The translations under genes were made by a program, and so were the position numbers. The notes under the pieces were generated by a model, which saw nothing but the letters and a program-made list of their open reading frames with translations, was not told the DNA's origin and searched no databases. Shown piece by piece: positions 1 to 10,152 of a stretch of 64,000 nucleotides of DNA; the stretch's first letter is position 1; each line of letters opens with the position of its first letter. This stretch comes from Streptomyces kronopolitis (GTDB lineage: Bacteria; Actinomycetota; Actinomycetes; Streptomycetales; Streptomycetaceae): NCBI RefSeq assembly GCF_014646275.1, contig NZ_BMND01000003.1, positions 1-64,000 of the forward strand, given 5' to 3'.

Positions 1-147
1 CTAAGCGGGAAGCCTGCTTCGAGATGAGGACTCCCACCCCCTTTGAGGGGTTAAGGCTCCCAGTAGACGACTGGGTTGATAGGCCAGATATGGAAGCGCC
101 GTAAGGTGTGGAGTTGACTGGTACTAATAGGCCGAGGGCTTGTCCTC
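1..147 (+). rRNA. rrl: 23S rRNA, 3' end (partial)
   Basis: This is the last part of a large-subunit rRNA gene that enters from the left edge. It carries the conserved 3' terminal block, including GGTACTAATAGGCCGAGG and the final CTTGTCCTC at about 139-147. A 5S gene follows about 70 bases later, the normal bacterial rrn order. The exact 3' end is an estimate. Confidence 0.95.
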
Positions 148-219
148 AGTTGCTCGCGTCCACTGTGTAGGTTCTGAAGTAACGACCTGTGATTGTGCCG
201 GGTTGGTCAACTTCATAGT

Positions 220-338
220 GTTTCGGTGGTCATAGCGTTAGGGAAACGCCCGGTTACATTTCGAACCCGGAAGCTAAGCCTTTCAGCGCCGATGGTACTG
301 CAGGGGGGACCCTGTGGGAGAGTAGGACGCCGCCGAAC
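220..338 (+). rRNA. rrf: 5S rRNA
   Basis: About 119 nt beginning with the TTTCGGTGGTCATAGCG block and ending with GGACGCCGCCGAACA, whose ends pair with each other. Internal landmarks are CCCGGTTACATTTCGAACC and GATGGTACTGCAGG. It follows the 23S end and is followed at once by a strong terminator, so it closes the rrn operon. The ends may be off by one or two bases. Confidence 0.95.
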
Positions 339-346
339 AATCATTC

Positions 347-391
347 AGCTCCGGTCCCTGAACCTTCTGGTTCAGGGACCGGAGCTTTTTT
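347..391 (+). terminator. rrn operon terminator
   Basis: A perfect 18-bp inverted repeat (347-364 with 369-386) with a TTCT loop runs into a T tract (TTTTTTG). This is a textbook intrinsic terminator just after the 5S gene. Confidence 0.95.
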
Positions 392-453
392 GTTCTGATT
401 TTCGGGTGGTGGGCGTAACTCGACGTTCATCTCAGCTGACCAGGATCCGTTTC

Positions 454-1131
454 ATGCGGACAGTGGGAACGCTCAAGTCGGCCGGTGTACGTGCTGGTGA
501 CGAGGTCGTGGTGCCGGCCTACGGCAACGCCGAGGTGGCCCGGGCCGTGGTGGAGCTGGGCGCGGTACCGGTCTTCGCCGATCTCGATATCGACAGCTAC
601 TGCCTCGATCCCGCCGCGGTGGCGGACGTGGTCACCGGGCGGACCGTCGCCGTCGTGGCCGTCAACCGGTTCGGGCGGCAGGCGGACGCCGGCTGGATCC
701 GTGAAGTGGGCCAGCGGCACGGTCTGTTGGTTCTGGTGAACGACGAGCCCGGGGCCCGCGCGGAGGGCGTGGAGCTGCGCCGGGAACAGGCGTCGTACCT
801 GGACGGAAGGCTGCGCGGGGTCTGGACGCCGACGCCGGCCGCGGGGCACACCTACGAGCAGTACGTGGTGCGGGTGCCGGGGAACGGGCGGCCGGACCGC
901 GATGCCTTCGCGCGGGCCCTGCGGGCCAAGGGAGTTGGCTGCAAGGTGCCCGTGCTGGCCCCGGTGTACCGGATGCCGGGGCTGCGGCGGGACGTGTTCC
1001 TGCCGCAGACGGAGCGGGCGGTGGACGAGACGCTGGCGCTGCCCGTGCACCCGGAGATGTCGCGGCGGGAGCTGCACAAGATGGTGAGCGCCTGCAATGC
1101 GCTGGGCGGATTGCAGCAGCCGGCCTTTTAG
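454..1131 (+). CDS. Truncated DegT/DnrJ/EryC1 family protein, probably not an active PLP enzyme
   Basis: The 225-residue product resembles the sugar aminotransferase family. Residues ~12-100 match the cofactor domain (AGDEVVVPAYG, GAVPVFADLDIDSYCLDP, FGRQAD, GLLVLVNDEPG). Residues ~135-225 match the C-terminal domain (YEQYVVRVPG, LPVHPEMSRREL). Family members are usually about 370 residues. Here the front ~50 residues and an internal block of over 100 residues are missing, and that block normally holds the lysine that binds PLP. The frame is intact, with codon use like the neighbours, so it looks maintained rather than decaying. The ATG at 454 is the first good start after the rrn terminator, but no clear ribosome site is visible and an upstream GTG is possible. 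Function unknown; a structural or regulatory relic of an aminotransferase is an inference. Confidence 0.7.
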   Translation: MRTVGTLKSAGVRAGDEVVVPAYGNAEVARAVVELGAVPVFADLDIDSYCLDPAAVADVVTGRTVAVVAVNRFGRQADAGWIREVGQRHGLLVLVNDEPGARAEGVELRREQASYLDGRLRGVWTPTPAAGHTYEQYVVRVPGNGRPDRDAFARALRAKGVGCKVPVLAPVYRMPGLRRDVFLPQTERAVDETLALPVHPEMSRRELHKMVSACNALGGLQQPAF

Positions 1132-1194
1132 CCGCGGGGCGGGGGACGGTTCGAATCTGCCGCGGAGTTGGGGTAATATTCTTTCCGTTGCCGC

Positions 1195-1267
1195 GCCCCA
1201 ATAGCTCAGTCGGCAGAGCGTCTCCATGGTAAGGAGAAGGTCTACGGTTCGATTCCGTATTGGGGCT
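1195..1267 (+). tRNA. tRNA-Thr (anticodon GGT)
   Basis: A 73-nt cloverleaf can be drawn in full: acceptor GCCCCAA/TTGGGGC, D stem GCTC/GAGC, anticodon stem TCTCC/GGAGA with loop ATGGTAA, T stem TACGG/CCGTA with loop TTCGATT. The anticodon at 1228-1230 is GGT, reading ACC and ACT threonine codons. The discriminator base is T and CCA is not encoded. Confidence 0.96.
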
Positions 1268-1273
1268 CAGAGA

Positions 1274-1307
1274 ACGAAGGCCCTCGCCATATGGCGAGGG
1301 CCTTCGT
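1274..1307 (+). terminator. Terminator after tRNA-Thr
   Basis: A 17-bp perfect inverted repeat with almost no loop (ACGAAGGCCCTCGCCAT and its complement) begins 7 nt after the tRNA. It has no long T tract, which is common in Streptomyces. Confidence 0.8.
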
Positions 1308-1386
1308 CGTATGCGGACGCGGGCGGTGGCGCGTCTCAGCCCGACGATTCCCTGCCGCGGGCCGGATATGACAAGTCGTAAGGAAA

Positions 1387-1436
1387 AGGGGGCCGGTGGC
1401 CGTCGGACATCGATGTCCGACGGCCACCGGCCCCCT
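1387..1436 (-). terminator. Terminator of osaC
   Basis: A perfect 25-bp palindrome centred on ATCGAT lies 5 bases after the osaC stop codon. On the minus strand it runs into TTTTCC, so it should end osaC transcripts. It may also block read-through from the tRNA side. Confidence 0.85.
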
Positions 1437-1441
1437 GCGGA

Positions 1442-4114
1442 TCAGCTCGCCTGGGGCTCGGGGACGCGCAGGGCGAGGATGGCCATGTCGTCGGAGGCCG
1501 GCTCGGCGGCGAAGCGCTCCACGGCGCGCAGCACGCGGGTGGCGACGGCGCCGGCCGTCAGGCCCGTGCAGGTGGTCAGGACGTCGGTGAGGCCGTCGTC
1601 GCCGAGCATGCGGGTGCCCTCGCGGCGTTCGGTGACGCCGTCGGTGACGCACAGCAGGACGTCGCCGGGGTCGAGGGTGACGGTCTGTTCGTAGAGTTCG
1701 AGGTCGTCCATGACGCCCAGCAGGGGCTGGGGTTCGGCGGCCGGCTCCACCGAGCCGTCCTGGCGCAGCCGGAGCGGCAGGGGATGGCCGGCACAGACGA
1801 CCTTGAGCAGGGCGCTGCCGTCGTCCTGCGGCCACAGCTCGCCGTAAAGGAGCGTCAGGAAGCGGCTGCGGGCGCCCTCGTCGAGGATGGCGGCGTTGAG
1901 CCGCTCCAGGACGGCGGGGCCGCCGAGGCCCTCGCGGGCGAGGAGGCGGAGGGCGTGCCGGGCGAGGCCGGTGACGGCTGCCGCCTCCGGGCCCGTGCCG
2001 CAGACGTCGCCGATGGCGAAGCCGTAGGCGCCGTCGTGGATCGGGAAGAGGTCGTAGAAGTCGCCGCCGACCTCGTTGCCCTCGCCGGCCGCGCGGTAGA
2101 TGACCTCGACCTCGACGCCGGGCACGGCGGGCAGCGGCTCCGGGGGCAGCAGGCTGCGCTGGAGGGACTGGCTGATGGCCGTGCGCTCGGAGTAGAGGCG
2201 GGCGTTGTCCAGGGCGAGGGCGGCGCGGCGGGAGAGGTCCTCGGCGAGTTCGAGGATCTCCTGGCGGAAGTGCTCCTCGGTGGGCTTGCCGAGGGTGAGC
2301 ATGCCGATGACGCGGTTGCGGGCGACCAGCGGCAGCACGACGGTCTCCCCGCCGACCGCGGAGGCGGTGGCGAGGGTGGTGCCGGGGCCCGTGGAGGGGC
2401 GGGCCGAGTTGCCCAGGCCCAGGCTGCGCATCGAGGTCCGCAGGGCGGCGTCGTGCGCGGCGTCGCTGGGGGCGGTCCACACGCGCGCCCCGGGGGTGGG
2501 CACGGGCTCGGGCGGGTCGACCTTCATCAGCAGGGTCTTGAGCCCGTCGATGCGGTCCTCGTCCTCGTGCAGGACATAGGACAGCTCGGGCTCGGAGGCC
2601 TGGTCGGCGACGGTGTAGACCGCGCACCAGGTGGCGAGGGTGGGGACCGTCATCTGGGCCATCAGGGCCAGCGTCTGGTCCCGGTCGAGGGTGCCGGCCA
2701 GCAGGTCGGAGGCCTCGACGAGGAAGGAGAGCGAGCCGCGGCGCAGCTTCTCCAGCTCGGTCAGGCGGGCGCGCTCGACGGCGAGCGCGATGCGGTCGGC
2801 GGCGAACTGGAGGCGGAGCGCCTCCTCGTTGGTGTACCGGCCGGCGCTCTCCGCGGCGACGCCCAGGGAGCCGGTGAGCCGCCCCTCGACCTTCAGCGGG
2901 ACGGTGACGACCGAGCGCATGCCCGTGCCGCTGAGGAGCGGAACGGCGCCCGGGACGGCCGTGAGGTCCTCGTGGACGGCGGGCATCCGGGCGGAGCCGT
3001 AGCGCCCGGATCCGGCCTCCACGGGGACGCGGGCGAACCGCTGGCGGGCGGAGGGCAGGCCCGTGGAGGCACGCACCTCCAGCTCGGTCTCGTCGTCGGT
3101 GGCCAGGAGGAGGTAGGCGGCGTCGCCGTCGAGCATGTCGCGGGCGCGCTCGACGGTGCGCTGGAGCAGGCCGTCGAGGTCGTCGGGCGCCGGGGAGCCG
3201 ATGAAGACCTCGAACGGGTCGGAGGGGCGGCCCTCCGCCTGTGCGGCCTGGCTGGCGGAGTCCGGCGCGGGGGTGCGCGGGGGGCTCTGCAGGATCGCCC
3301 GCTCGTGGTCGCGCACCAGGAGGCAGACCGTGGAGGCCTCGCCGTCGGCGTCGCGGACGCGCAGGTGGGAGGCGTAGACGGGGACGACCCGGCCGTCGGC
3401 GCCCCTTATGCCGTAGGAGCCCTCCCAGCGGGAGAGCTGGAGCGCCTCGGCGATGCCGGTGCCGGTGCCGGGGGTGTGCGGCCAGGCGGCGAAGTCGGTG
3501 AGCGGTTTGCCGATGACCTGCTCGGGGTCGTAGGCGAAGAGGTCCTGGGCGTCCTCGTTCCAGAAGCTGATGCAGCCGCCGCGGTCGATCTGGATCACGG
3601 CGACGCGTACCCGGGTGTCGGCGACCGGGAGGGCGTCGACGGGCAGGGCCGGGCCGGCGGAGCGGGTGCCGGCCGGGCGCTCGGGGAGGTCGAGCTGGAA
3701 CCACACGTGTTTTTGTGCGGCGGTGTACTCGACGCCCCAGCGGGCGGCCAGCGCGCCGCACAGCAGCAGGCCGCGGCCGCCCTCGCGGTCCGGGTGGACG
3801 ACGACCTGGCCGGCGTTCTGGAGCGGGATCTCGCGCTCGGGGTAGCGGTCGGCGACGGAGATCCGTACCCCTGCGTCATTGCGCAGACACAGCACGTCGG
3901 CGGCGGTGCCGGCGTGCACCACGGCGTTGGTGACCAGCTCGCTGGTCAGGACGACGGCGTCGTCGACGATGTCGGCGCAGCCCCAGCCCTGGAGGGTGTC
4001 GCGGACGAATGCACGGGCAGTGGCGACCGAGCGCCCGACCGGCTCGAATGTTGCGGCGGCCCGCGCGGTGATCACTGGTCTCCTCATGCGTGTGTCGGTG
4101 ATCTGCTCCCCCAT
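1442..4114 (-). CDS. osaC: OsaC: multidomain SigB modulator (RsbW-like ATPase, PAS, GAF, PP2C phosphatase)
   Basis: About 890 residues. Residues ~10-135 are an anti-sigma type ATPase domain (DAVVLTSELVTNAVVHAG, then GGRGLLLCGALAARWG). Residues ~155-280 are a PAS domain (IQIDRGGCISFWNEDAQDLF). Two GAF-like regions follow (~305-450 and ~460-640). A SpoIIE/RsbU-type PP2C phosphatase occupies ~660-885 (RSLLPPEPLPAVPG, NEVGGDFYDLF). This order, next to osaAB, matches OsaC of S. coelicolor, known to modulate SigB after osmotic stress. No membrane segment is visible, so it is likely cytosolic. I chose ATG 4114 because GGAGGGG lies upstream; in-frame ATGs at 4153 and 4090 are alternatives. It is divergent from osaA and ends in a strong terminator. 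Confidence 0.88.
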   Translation of the reverse strand: MGEQITDTRMRRPVITARAAATFEPVGRSVATARAFVRDTLQGWGCADIVDDAVVLTSELVTNAVVHAGTAADVLCLRNDAGVRISVADRYPEREIPLQNAGQVVVHPDREGGRGLLLCGALAARWGVEYTAAQKHVWFQLDLPERPAGTRSAGPALPVDALPVADTRVRVAVIQIDRGGCISFWNEDAQDLFAYDPEQVIGKPLTDFAAWPHTPGTGTGIAEALQLSRWEGSYGIRGADGRVVPVYASHLRVRDADGEASTVCLLVRDHERAILQSPPRTPAPDSASQAAQAEGRPSDPFEVFIGSPAPDDLDGLLQRTVERARDMLDGDAAYLLLATDDETELEVRASTGLPSARQRFARVPVEAGSGRYGSARMPAVHEDLTAVPGAVPLLSGTGMRSVVTVPLKVEGRLTGSLGVAAESAGRYTNEEALRLQFAADRIALAVERARLTELEKLRRGSLSFLVEASDLLAGTLDRDQTLALMAQMTVPTLATWCAVYTVADQASEPELSYVLHEDEDRIDGLKTLLMKVDPPEPVPTPGARVWTAPSDAAHDAALRTSMRSLGLGNSARPSTGPGTTLATASAVGGETVVLPLVARNRVIGMLTLGKPTEEHFRQEILELAEDLSRRAALALDNARLYSERTAISQSLQRSLLPPEPLPAVPGVEVEVIYRAAGEGNEVGGDFYDLFPIHDGAYGFAIGDVCGTGPEAAAVTGLARHALRLLAREGLGGPAVLERLNAAILDEGARSRFLTLLYGELWPQDDGSALLKVVCAGHPLPLRLRQDGSVEPAAEPQPLLGVMDDLELYEQTVTLDPGDVLLCVTDGVTERREGTRMLGDDGLTDVLTTCTGLTAGAVATRVLRAVERFAAEPASDDMAILALRVPEPQAS

Positions 4115-4374
4115 GGTCGCGGCGCCCCTCCGAATACCTGTTGTGCGTGCCACCGCCCGTGCTCGGGGGACGGGCCGGGTGGACAGCCGTATGCCAGGTT
4201 ACTTACCTTCGCCGCACCCGAGGATGCCGGTCACGTGTGTTTCCGTCCCAATCGTGCCCCGGGACGGTGTGCGATGCTGCCGAACTGTTATGGCCTGGTT
4301 GAGCCATGGTGAAACACTGGGCAAGTATCAAGAGAAAGCCCGGGTAGAACGGTCGACCCTGCGGGAGGGACACG

Positions 4375-7300
4375 GTGGAGTCTGGCGCAGCGGCGCGGGG
4401 CGCAAGCACACGCGCGAAAGGCGGACGATCCCGGAACAACGGGACGACCGAGGTGGATACGGCTGCGCTCAATCGGCTGCTGGTCGCTTTGGTGGCCATG
4501 CGGGACGGGAACTTCCGCAAGCGGCTCACGGTTTCCGGCGAAGGCGTCATGTCGGAGATCGCCGCGGTCTTCAACGAGGTCGCGGACCGCAATCTGCATC
4601 TCACGGGCGAGCTGGCGCGGGTGCGCCGGGTCGTGGGCCGCGAGGGCAAGCTGACGGAGCGGCTGGAGGTCGGCGCCGCGGAGGGCTCCTGGGCCGCGGC
4701 CATCGACGCCTCGAACGCCCTGGTGGACGACCTCGTACGGCCCGTCTCCGAGGTGGGGCGGGTGCTGTCGGCGGTGTCCGAGGGCGACCTGGAACAGCGG
4801 ATGGATCTGCGGTCGCGCAGTTCGGACAGCTCTTCGGAGCACCCCCTGCGGGGTGAATTCCTGAAGGTCGGCCGGACCGTCAACGGGCTGGTGGACCAGC
4901 TCTCCGCGTTCACCGACGAGGTCACCAGGGTGGCCAGCGAGGTCGGCACGGAGGGCAAGCTCGGCGGGCAGGCCCGGGTGCGCGGAATGTCGGGTTCCTG
5001 GAAGGATCTGACGGAATCCGTCAACACCATGGCGTCCCGGCTGACGGCCCAGGTACGTGACATTGCTCTCGTCACCACCGCGGTGGCCAAGGGCGATCTG
5101 TCGCGCAAGGTGACCGTGCATGTCGCCGGCGAGATGCTGGAGCTGAAGAACACCGTCAACACGATGGTCGACCAGCTCTCCTCGTTCGCCTCCGAGGTGA
5201 CGCGCGTCGCCCGCGAGGTGGGCACCGAGGGCGAACTCGGCGGTCAGGCGCAGGTCCCCGGCGTGGCCGGCGTGTGGAAGGACCTGACGGATTCGGTCAA
5301 TCTCATGGCCGGCAACCTCACCGCGCAGGTGCGCGGGATCGCCCAGGTCACCACGGCCGTCGCGAACGGCGACCTGTCGCAGAAGGTCACGGTCAGCGCA
5401 CGCGGCGAGGTCGCGCAGCTGGCCGACACCATCAACACCATGACCGAGACGCTGCGGACGTTCGCCGACGAGGTCACGCGGGTGGCGAACGAGGTCGGCG
5501 CCGAGGGCCAGCTCGGCGGTCAGGCGCAGGTGCCGGGCGCGGCGGGGACGTGGAAGGACCTGACGGACTCCGTCAACACGGCCTTCCGCAACCTCACCGC
5601 GCAGGTCCGGGACATCGCGCAGGTGACGACGGCGGTCGCCAACGGCGATCTGTCCCAGACGGTCACCGTCGATGTGGCCGGTGAAATGCTGGAGTTGAAG
5701 AACACCGTCAACACGATGGTGGGCCAGCTCTCCTCGTTCGGTGCCGAAGTGACGCGCGTGGCGCGGGAGATCGGCGTCGAGGGTGAGCTGGGCGGCCAGG
5801 CGGCGGTCCCGGGCGCGGCCGGGACGTGGAAGGACCTGACGGACTCCGTCAACACCGCCTTCCGCAACCTCACCGGGCAGGTGCGCAACATCGCCCAGGT
5901 GACGACCGCGGTGGCCAACGGCGACCTGTCGCAGAAGGTCACCGTCGACGTCTCCGGCGAGATGCTCCAGCTGAAGAACACCGTGAACACCATGGTCGAC
6001 CAGCTGTCCTCGTTCGCCGACCAGGTCACGCGGATGGCCAGGGACGTGGGCACGGAGGGCCGGCTGGGCGGTCAGGCCCGGGTGGACGGCGTCAGCGGCA
6101 CCTGGAAGGAACTGACCGACTCCGTCAACTTCATGGCGGGCAACCTGACGTCGCAGGTGCGGCAGATCGCGCAGGTGACGACGGCGGTCGCCCGTGGTGA
6201 CCTGTCGCAGAAGATCGACGTGGACGCGCGCGGCGAGATCCTGGAGCTGAAGAACACCATCAACACGATGGTCGACCAGCTCTCCGCCTTCGCCGAGCAG
6301 GTCACCCGGGTCGCCCGGGAGGTCGGTACGGACGGCCGGCTGGGCGGTCAGGCGCAGGTGCCGGGCGTCGCGGGCGTCTGGCGCGATCTGACCGACTCGG
6401 TGAACGGCATGGCCGGCAACCTGACGGCCCAGGTCCGCAACATCGCGCAGGTCGCCACGGCGGTCGCGCGCGGTGACCTGTCGCAGAAGATCGACGTGGA
6501 CGCCCGGGGCGAGATCCTGGAGCTGAAGAACACCCTGAACACCATGGTCGACCAGCTCTCCTCGTTCGCGGAGCAGGTCACCCGGGTCGCCCGCGAGGTG
6601 GGCACCGAGGGCATCCTGGGCGGCCAGGCGGAGGTGCAGGGCGTCAGCGGGACGTGGAAGGACCTGACCCAGTCCGTCAACTTCATGGCGAACAACCTGA
6701 CCTCGCAGGTGCGCAACATCGCCGAGGTGACGACCGCGGTGGCCCGCGGTGACCTGTCCAAGAAGATCACCGTCGACGCCAAGGGCGAGATCCTCGAACT
6801 GGTCACGACCGTCAACACGATGGTCGACCAGCTGTCGTCGTTCGCCGAGCAGGTGACCCGGGTGGCCCGTGAGGTGGGCACCGAGGGCCAGTTGGGCGGT
6901 CAGGCGCGGGTGCCGGGCGCCACCGGTATCTGGCTGGACCTCAGCGACAACGTCAACCTGATGGCCAACAACCTGACCATCCAGGTGCGCAACATCTCCC
7001 AGGTCTCGGCGGCGGTCGCCAACGGGGACCTGACCAAGAAGGTCACGGTCGAGGCGCGCGGCGAGGTCGCGCAGCTCGCCGACACGGTCAACACCATGGT
7101 GACCACGCTGTCGTCGTTCGCCGACGAGGTCACCCGGGTGGCCCGTGAGGTGGGCACCGACGGCATCCTGGGCGGCCAGGCCCGCGTTCCCGGCGTCGCC
7201 GGTACGTGGAAGGACCTCACCGAGTCCGTGAACTCGATGGCCAACAACCTCACCGGCCAGGTCCGCAACATCGCCATGGTCACCACCGCCATCGCCAAGG

Positions 7301-9897
7301 GCGACCTGACCAAGAAGATCGACATCGACGCGCGGGGCGAGATCCTCGCGCTGAAGACCACCATCAACACGATGGTCGACCAGCTCTCGTCCTTCGCCGA
7401 GCAGGTCACCAGAGTGGCCCGCGAGGTGGGCACGGAAGGCCAGCTGGGCGGTCAGGCGCAGGTGCGCGGCGTGGCCGGCACCTGGCGGGACCTGACCGAG
7501 TCGGTGAACGAGATGGCCGGCAACCTGACCCGTCAGGTGCGTGCCATCGCTGCGGTCGCCGCGGCGGTCACCCTCGGGGACCACAACGTCCGCATCGACG
7601 TGGACGCGGCCGGCGAGATCCTGGAGCTCCAGGACAACGTCAACACCATGATCTCCACGCTCCGGGAGACCACCCTCGCCAACGAGGAACAGGACTGGCT
7701 CAAGGGCAACCTGGCCCGGATCTCGGGTCTGATGCAGGGCCGGCGCGACCTCAAGGACGTCGCCACGCTCATCATGAGCGAGCTGTCGCCCGCGGTCTCC
7801 GCCCAGCACGGCGCGTTCTTCCTCGCCGCGCAGCCCGACAGCCGGGAGATCGGGGCCGACGGCGCCGAGGCGGGCGCGTACGAGCTGCGGCTGATGGGCT
7901 CGTACGGCTACGCGATGGGCGGCATGCCGACGACCTTCAAACCCGGCGAGACGCTGATCGGCACGGCCGCGGAGGAGGGGCGCACCATCCTGGTGGAGAA
8001 CGTCCCGTCCGGCTATCTCAAGATCGCCTCCGGACTGGGCGAGGCGCCGCCGGCGAATGTGATCGTGCTGCCGGTGCTGTTCGAGGACAAGGTGCTCGGC
8101 GTGATCGAGCTGGCGTCCTTCCAGCCGTTCACCCAGATCCAGAAGGACTTCCTCAGCCAGATCGCCGAGATGATCGCGACCAGCGTCAACACCATCTCGG
8201 TCAACACCAAGACCGAGGTGCTGCTCAAGCAGTCGCAGGAGCTGACCGAGCAGCTCAAGGAGCGGTCGGGCGAGCTGGAGAGCCGGCAGAAGGCGCTGGA
8301 GCTGTCCAACACCGAGCTGGAGGAGAAGGCCGAGCAGCTGCGCGCGCAGAACCGCGACATCGAGGTGAAGAACACCGAGATCGAGGAGGCGCGCCAGGTC
8401 CTGGAGGAGCGCGCCGAACAACTCGCGGTCTCCATGCGCTACAAGTCGGAGTTCCTGGCGAACATGTCGCACGAGCTGCGCACGCCGCTGAACTCCCTGC
8501 TGATTCTGGCCAAATTGCTGGCCGACAACGCCGAGGGGAACCTCTCGCCCAAGCAGGTCGAATTCGCCGAGACCATCCACGGCGCCGGCAGCGACCTGCT
8601 CCAGCTGATCAACGACATCCTGGACCTGTCCAAGGTCGAGGCGGGCAAGATGGACGTCAGCCCGACCCGGATCGCGCTGGTCCAGCTCGTCGACTACGTG
8701 GAGGCCACGTTCCGGCCGCTGACCGCCGAGAAGGGGCTCGACTTCTCCGTACGGGTCTCCCCGGAGCTGCCGGCCACCCTGCACACCGACGAGCAGCGAC
8801 TGCTCCAGGTGCTGCGCAATCTGCTGTCCAACGCGGTGAAGTTCACCGACAGCGGCGCCGTCGAGCTGGTGATCCGGCCGGCCGGGGCGGACGTCCCGGT
8901 GCCCATCAGGGAGCAGCTGCTGGAGCACGGCTCGCTGCGCGACCCGGACGCGGACATGATCGCCTTCTCGGTCACCGACACCGGTATCGGCATCGCCTCC
9001 AGCAAGATGCGGGTCATCTTCGAGGCGTTCAAACAGGCCGACGGCACGACCAGCCGCAAATACGGCGGTACGGGCCTGGGCCTGTCCATCAGCCGGGAGA
9101 TCGCCCGGCTGCTGGGCGGCGAGATCCACGCCGCGAGCGAGCCCAACCGCGGCTCCACCTTCACGCTCTACCTGCCGCACAATCCGGGCGGGCTGCCGCC
9201 GCAGGGCTACCCGCAGCTGGTGGCCGGCGGGCTCGCGATGGACGCGGAGGCGCGCGAGACCGAGGTCGGACGGGAAGAGGCCCAGGAGCAGCAGGAGTTC
9301 GAGCAGGGCTCCGGCGGCAGTCTCAACCGGCGCCGCCGACGGGCCGTTTCGGGCTCCCCGCGGCGCTTCGAGTTGCCCGGCCGCCCGGCGGACCAGGCTC
9401 CGCCGCAGGAGGCGCCACAGGCGCCGCAGACGCCGCCTCGGCCCGCAGCCCCGCAGCCCGCTGAGGAGCCCTGGCTCGGCAACGGCCAGGACCTGGTGGA
9501 CCCGGTCTTCCAGGGTGGCTTCCACGGCGAGAAGGTGCTGATCGTCGACGACGACATCCGCAACGTCTTCGCGCTCACCAGCGTCCTGGAGCAGCACGGC
9601 CTGTCCGTGCTGTACGCGGAGAACGGGCGTGAGGGCATCGAGGTGCTGGAGCAGCACGACGACATCGTGCTGGTCCTGATGGACATCATGATGCCGGAGA
9701 TGGACGGCTACGCGACGACGGCGGCGATCCGCCGGATGCCGCAGTTCGCCGGGCTTCCCATCATCGCGCTGACCGCGAAGGCGATGAAGGGCGACCGCGA
9801 GAAGAGCATCGATTCCGGCGCCTCCGACTACGTGACCAAGCCGGTGGATACCGATCATCTGTTGTCGGTCATGGAGCAATGGATGCGCGCGGAGTGA
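4375..9897 (+). CDS. osaA: OsaA: poly-HAMP hybrid sensor histidine kinase
   Basis: A giant 1840-residue hybrid kinase. A first HAMP-like unit is near residue 42 ([10 protein letters not shown]) and a second near 130-150 ([14 protein letters not shown]). Ten near-identical 92-residue HAMP units follow to about residue 1100. After these come a GAF domain (~1106-1280), a long coiled coil (~1283-1355), the phospho-acceptor His1366 in [12 protein letters not shown], the ATPase boxes [10 protein letters not shown] (~1482), DTGIGI (~1536) and GGTGLGLS (~1564), a Pro-rich linker, and a receiver domain with Asp1770 in [11 protein letters not shown]. There is no clear membrane segment, so sensing is probably cytoplasmic. 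The start is GTG 4375 with GGGAGGGA 6 bases upstream. Order and architecture match OsaA, the osmoadaptation kinase of S. coelicolor that acts with OsaB. Confidence 0.9.
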   Translation: MESGAAARGASTRAKGGRSRNNGTTEVDTAALNRLLVALVAMRDGNFRKRLTVSGEGVMSEIAAVFNEVADRNLHLTGELARVRRVVGREGKLTERLEVGAAEGSWAAAIDASNALVDDLVRPVSEVGRVLSAVSEGDLEQRMDLRSRSSDSSSEHPLRGEFLKVGRTVNGLVDQLSAFTDEVTRVASEVGTEGKLGGQARVRGMSGSWKDLTESVNTMASRLTAQVRDIALVTTAVAKGDLSRKVTVHVAGEMLELKNTVNTMVDQLSSFASEVTRVAREVGTEGELGGQAQVPGVAGVWKDLTDSVNLMAGNLTAQVRGIAQVTTAVANGDLSQKVTVSARGEVAQLADTINTMTETLRTFADEVTRVANEVGAEGQLGGQAQVPGAAGTWKDLTDSVNTAFRNLTAQVRDIAQVTTAVANGDLSQTVTVDVAGEMLELKNTVNTMVGQLSSFGAEVTRVAREIGVEGELGGQAAVPGAAGTWKDLTDSVNTAFRNLTGQVRNIAQVTTAVANGDLSQKVTVDVSGEMLQLKNTVNTMVDQLSSFADQVTRMARDVGTEGRLGGQARVDGVSGTWKELTDSVNFMAGNLTSQVRQIAQVTTAVARGDLSQKIDVDARGEILELKNTINTMVDQLSAFAEQVTRVAREVGTDGRLGGQAQVPGVAGVWRDLTDSVNGMAGNLTAQVRNIAQVATAVARGDLSQKIDVDARGEILELKNTLNTMVDQLSSFAEQVTRVAREVGTEGILGGQAEVQGVSGTWKDLTQSVNFMANNLTSQVRNIAEVTTAVARGDLSKKITVDAKGEILELVTTVNTMVDQLSSFAEQVTRVAREVGTEGQLGGQARVPGATGIWLDLSDNVNLMANNLTIQVRNISQVSAAVANGDLTKKVTVEARGEVAQLADTVNTMVTTLSSFADEVTRVAREVGTDGILGGQARVPGVAGTWKDLTESVNSMANNLTGQVRNIAMVTTAIAKGDLTKKIDIDARGEILALKTTINTMVDQLSSFAEQVTRVAREVGTEGQLGGQAQVRGVAGTWRDLTESVNEMAGNLTRQVRAIAAVAAAVTLGDHNVRIDVDAAGEILELQDNVNTMISTLRETTLANEEQDWLKGNLARISGLMQGRRDLKDVATLIMSELSPAVSAQHGAFFLAAQPDSREIGADGAEAGAYELRLMGSYGYAMGGMPTTFKPGETLIGTAAEEGRTILVENVPSGYLKIASGLGEAPPANVIVLPVLFEDKVLGVIELASFQPFTQIQKDFLSQIAEMIATSVNTISVNTKTEVLLKQSQELTEQLKERSGELESRQKALELSNTELEEKAEQLRAQNRDIEVKNTEIEEARQVLEERAEQLAVSMRYKSEFLANMSHELRTPLNSLLILAKLLADNAEGNLSPKQVEFAETIHGAGSDLLQLINDILDLSKVEAGKMDVSPTRIALVQLVDYVEATFRPLTAEKGLDFSVRVSPELPATLHTDEQRLLQVLRNLLSNAVKFTDSGAVELVIRPAGADVPVPIREQLLEHGSLRDPDADMIAFSVTDTGIGIASSKMRVIFEAFKQADGTTSRKYGGTGLGLSISREIARLLGGEIHAASEPNRGSTFTLYLPHNPGGLPPQGYPQLVAGGLAMDAEARETEVGREEAQEQQEFEQGSGGSLNRRRRRAVSGSPRRFELPGRPADQAPPQEAPQAPQTPPRPAAPQPAEEPWLGNGQDLVDPVFQGGFHGEKVLIVDDDIRNVFALTSVLEQHGLSVLYAENGREGIEVLEQHDDIVLVLMDIMMPEMDGYATTAAIRRMPQFAGLPIIALTAKAMKGDREKSIDSGASDYVTKPVDTDHLLSVMEQWMRAE
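4891..7680 (+). repeat. Ten tandem ~276-bp HAMP-coding repeats within osaA
   Basis: The core codons for GDL(S/T) recur about every 276 bases from ~5091 to ~7576, each with a copy of the linker segments [19 protein letters not shown] and GQAQVPG. DNA identity between units is high, so recombination or misassembly could change the copy number. Ends are approximate. Confidence 0.85.
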
Positions 9898-10152
9898 CGG
9901 AGCGTCCAGTATGGAGGCGAAAGAGGATCATCGCGTGCTGACTCAGTGTGGCCGTGGACGTGTGGAAGCCTGGTATTCGGGGAACCTTCTGGTCCCTGTC
10001 TGCGTTTCTGCTACGTGCACAGTGACATCGCGGTGACAGGGTGTGGCGACAGACGGGGTGCAGCTACCATGACCGGCACAAGGACGGGCGGCGTGACGGA
10101 GTCGTCCCCTGGGGCGGCGTCCGGTGCCATGCCGGGGCGAGGAGGACGGGCC

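Noticed and set aside
193..453. Open frame running through the 5S gene into the DegT-like protein
   Set aside because: The upstream part is rRNA and terminator sequence; a coding start after the terminator is far more likely.
1195..1267. tRNA-Thr as an attachment site of an integrated element
   Set aside because: No integrase, no direct repeat of the tRNA end and no change in gene content nearby.
4891..7680. Repeats in osaA as a mobile or satellite element
   Set aside because: The unit is exactly 92 codons and encodes HAMP modules in frame; it is a protein repeat.
4288..9879. Very long open frame opposite osaA (minus strand)
   Set aside because: It mirrors the GC-rich codons of osaA, lacks any family motif, and osaA has a full domain set and a ribosome site.
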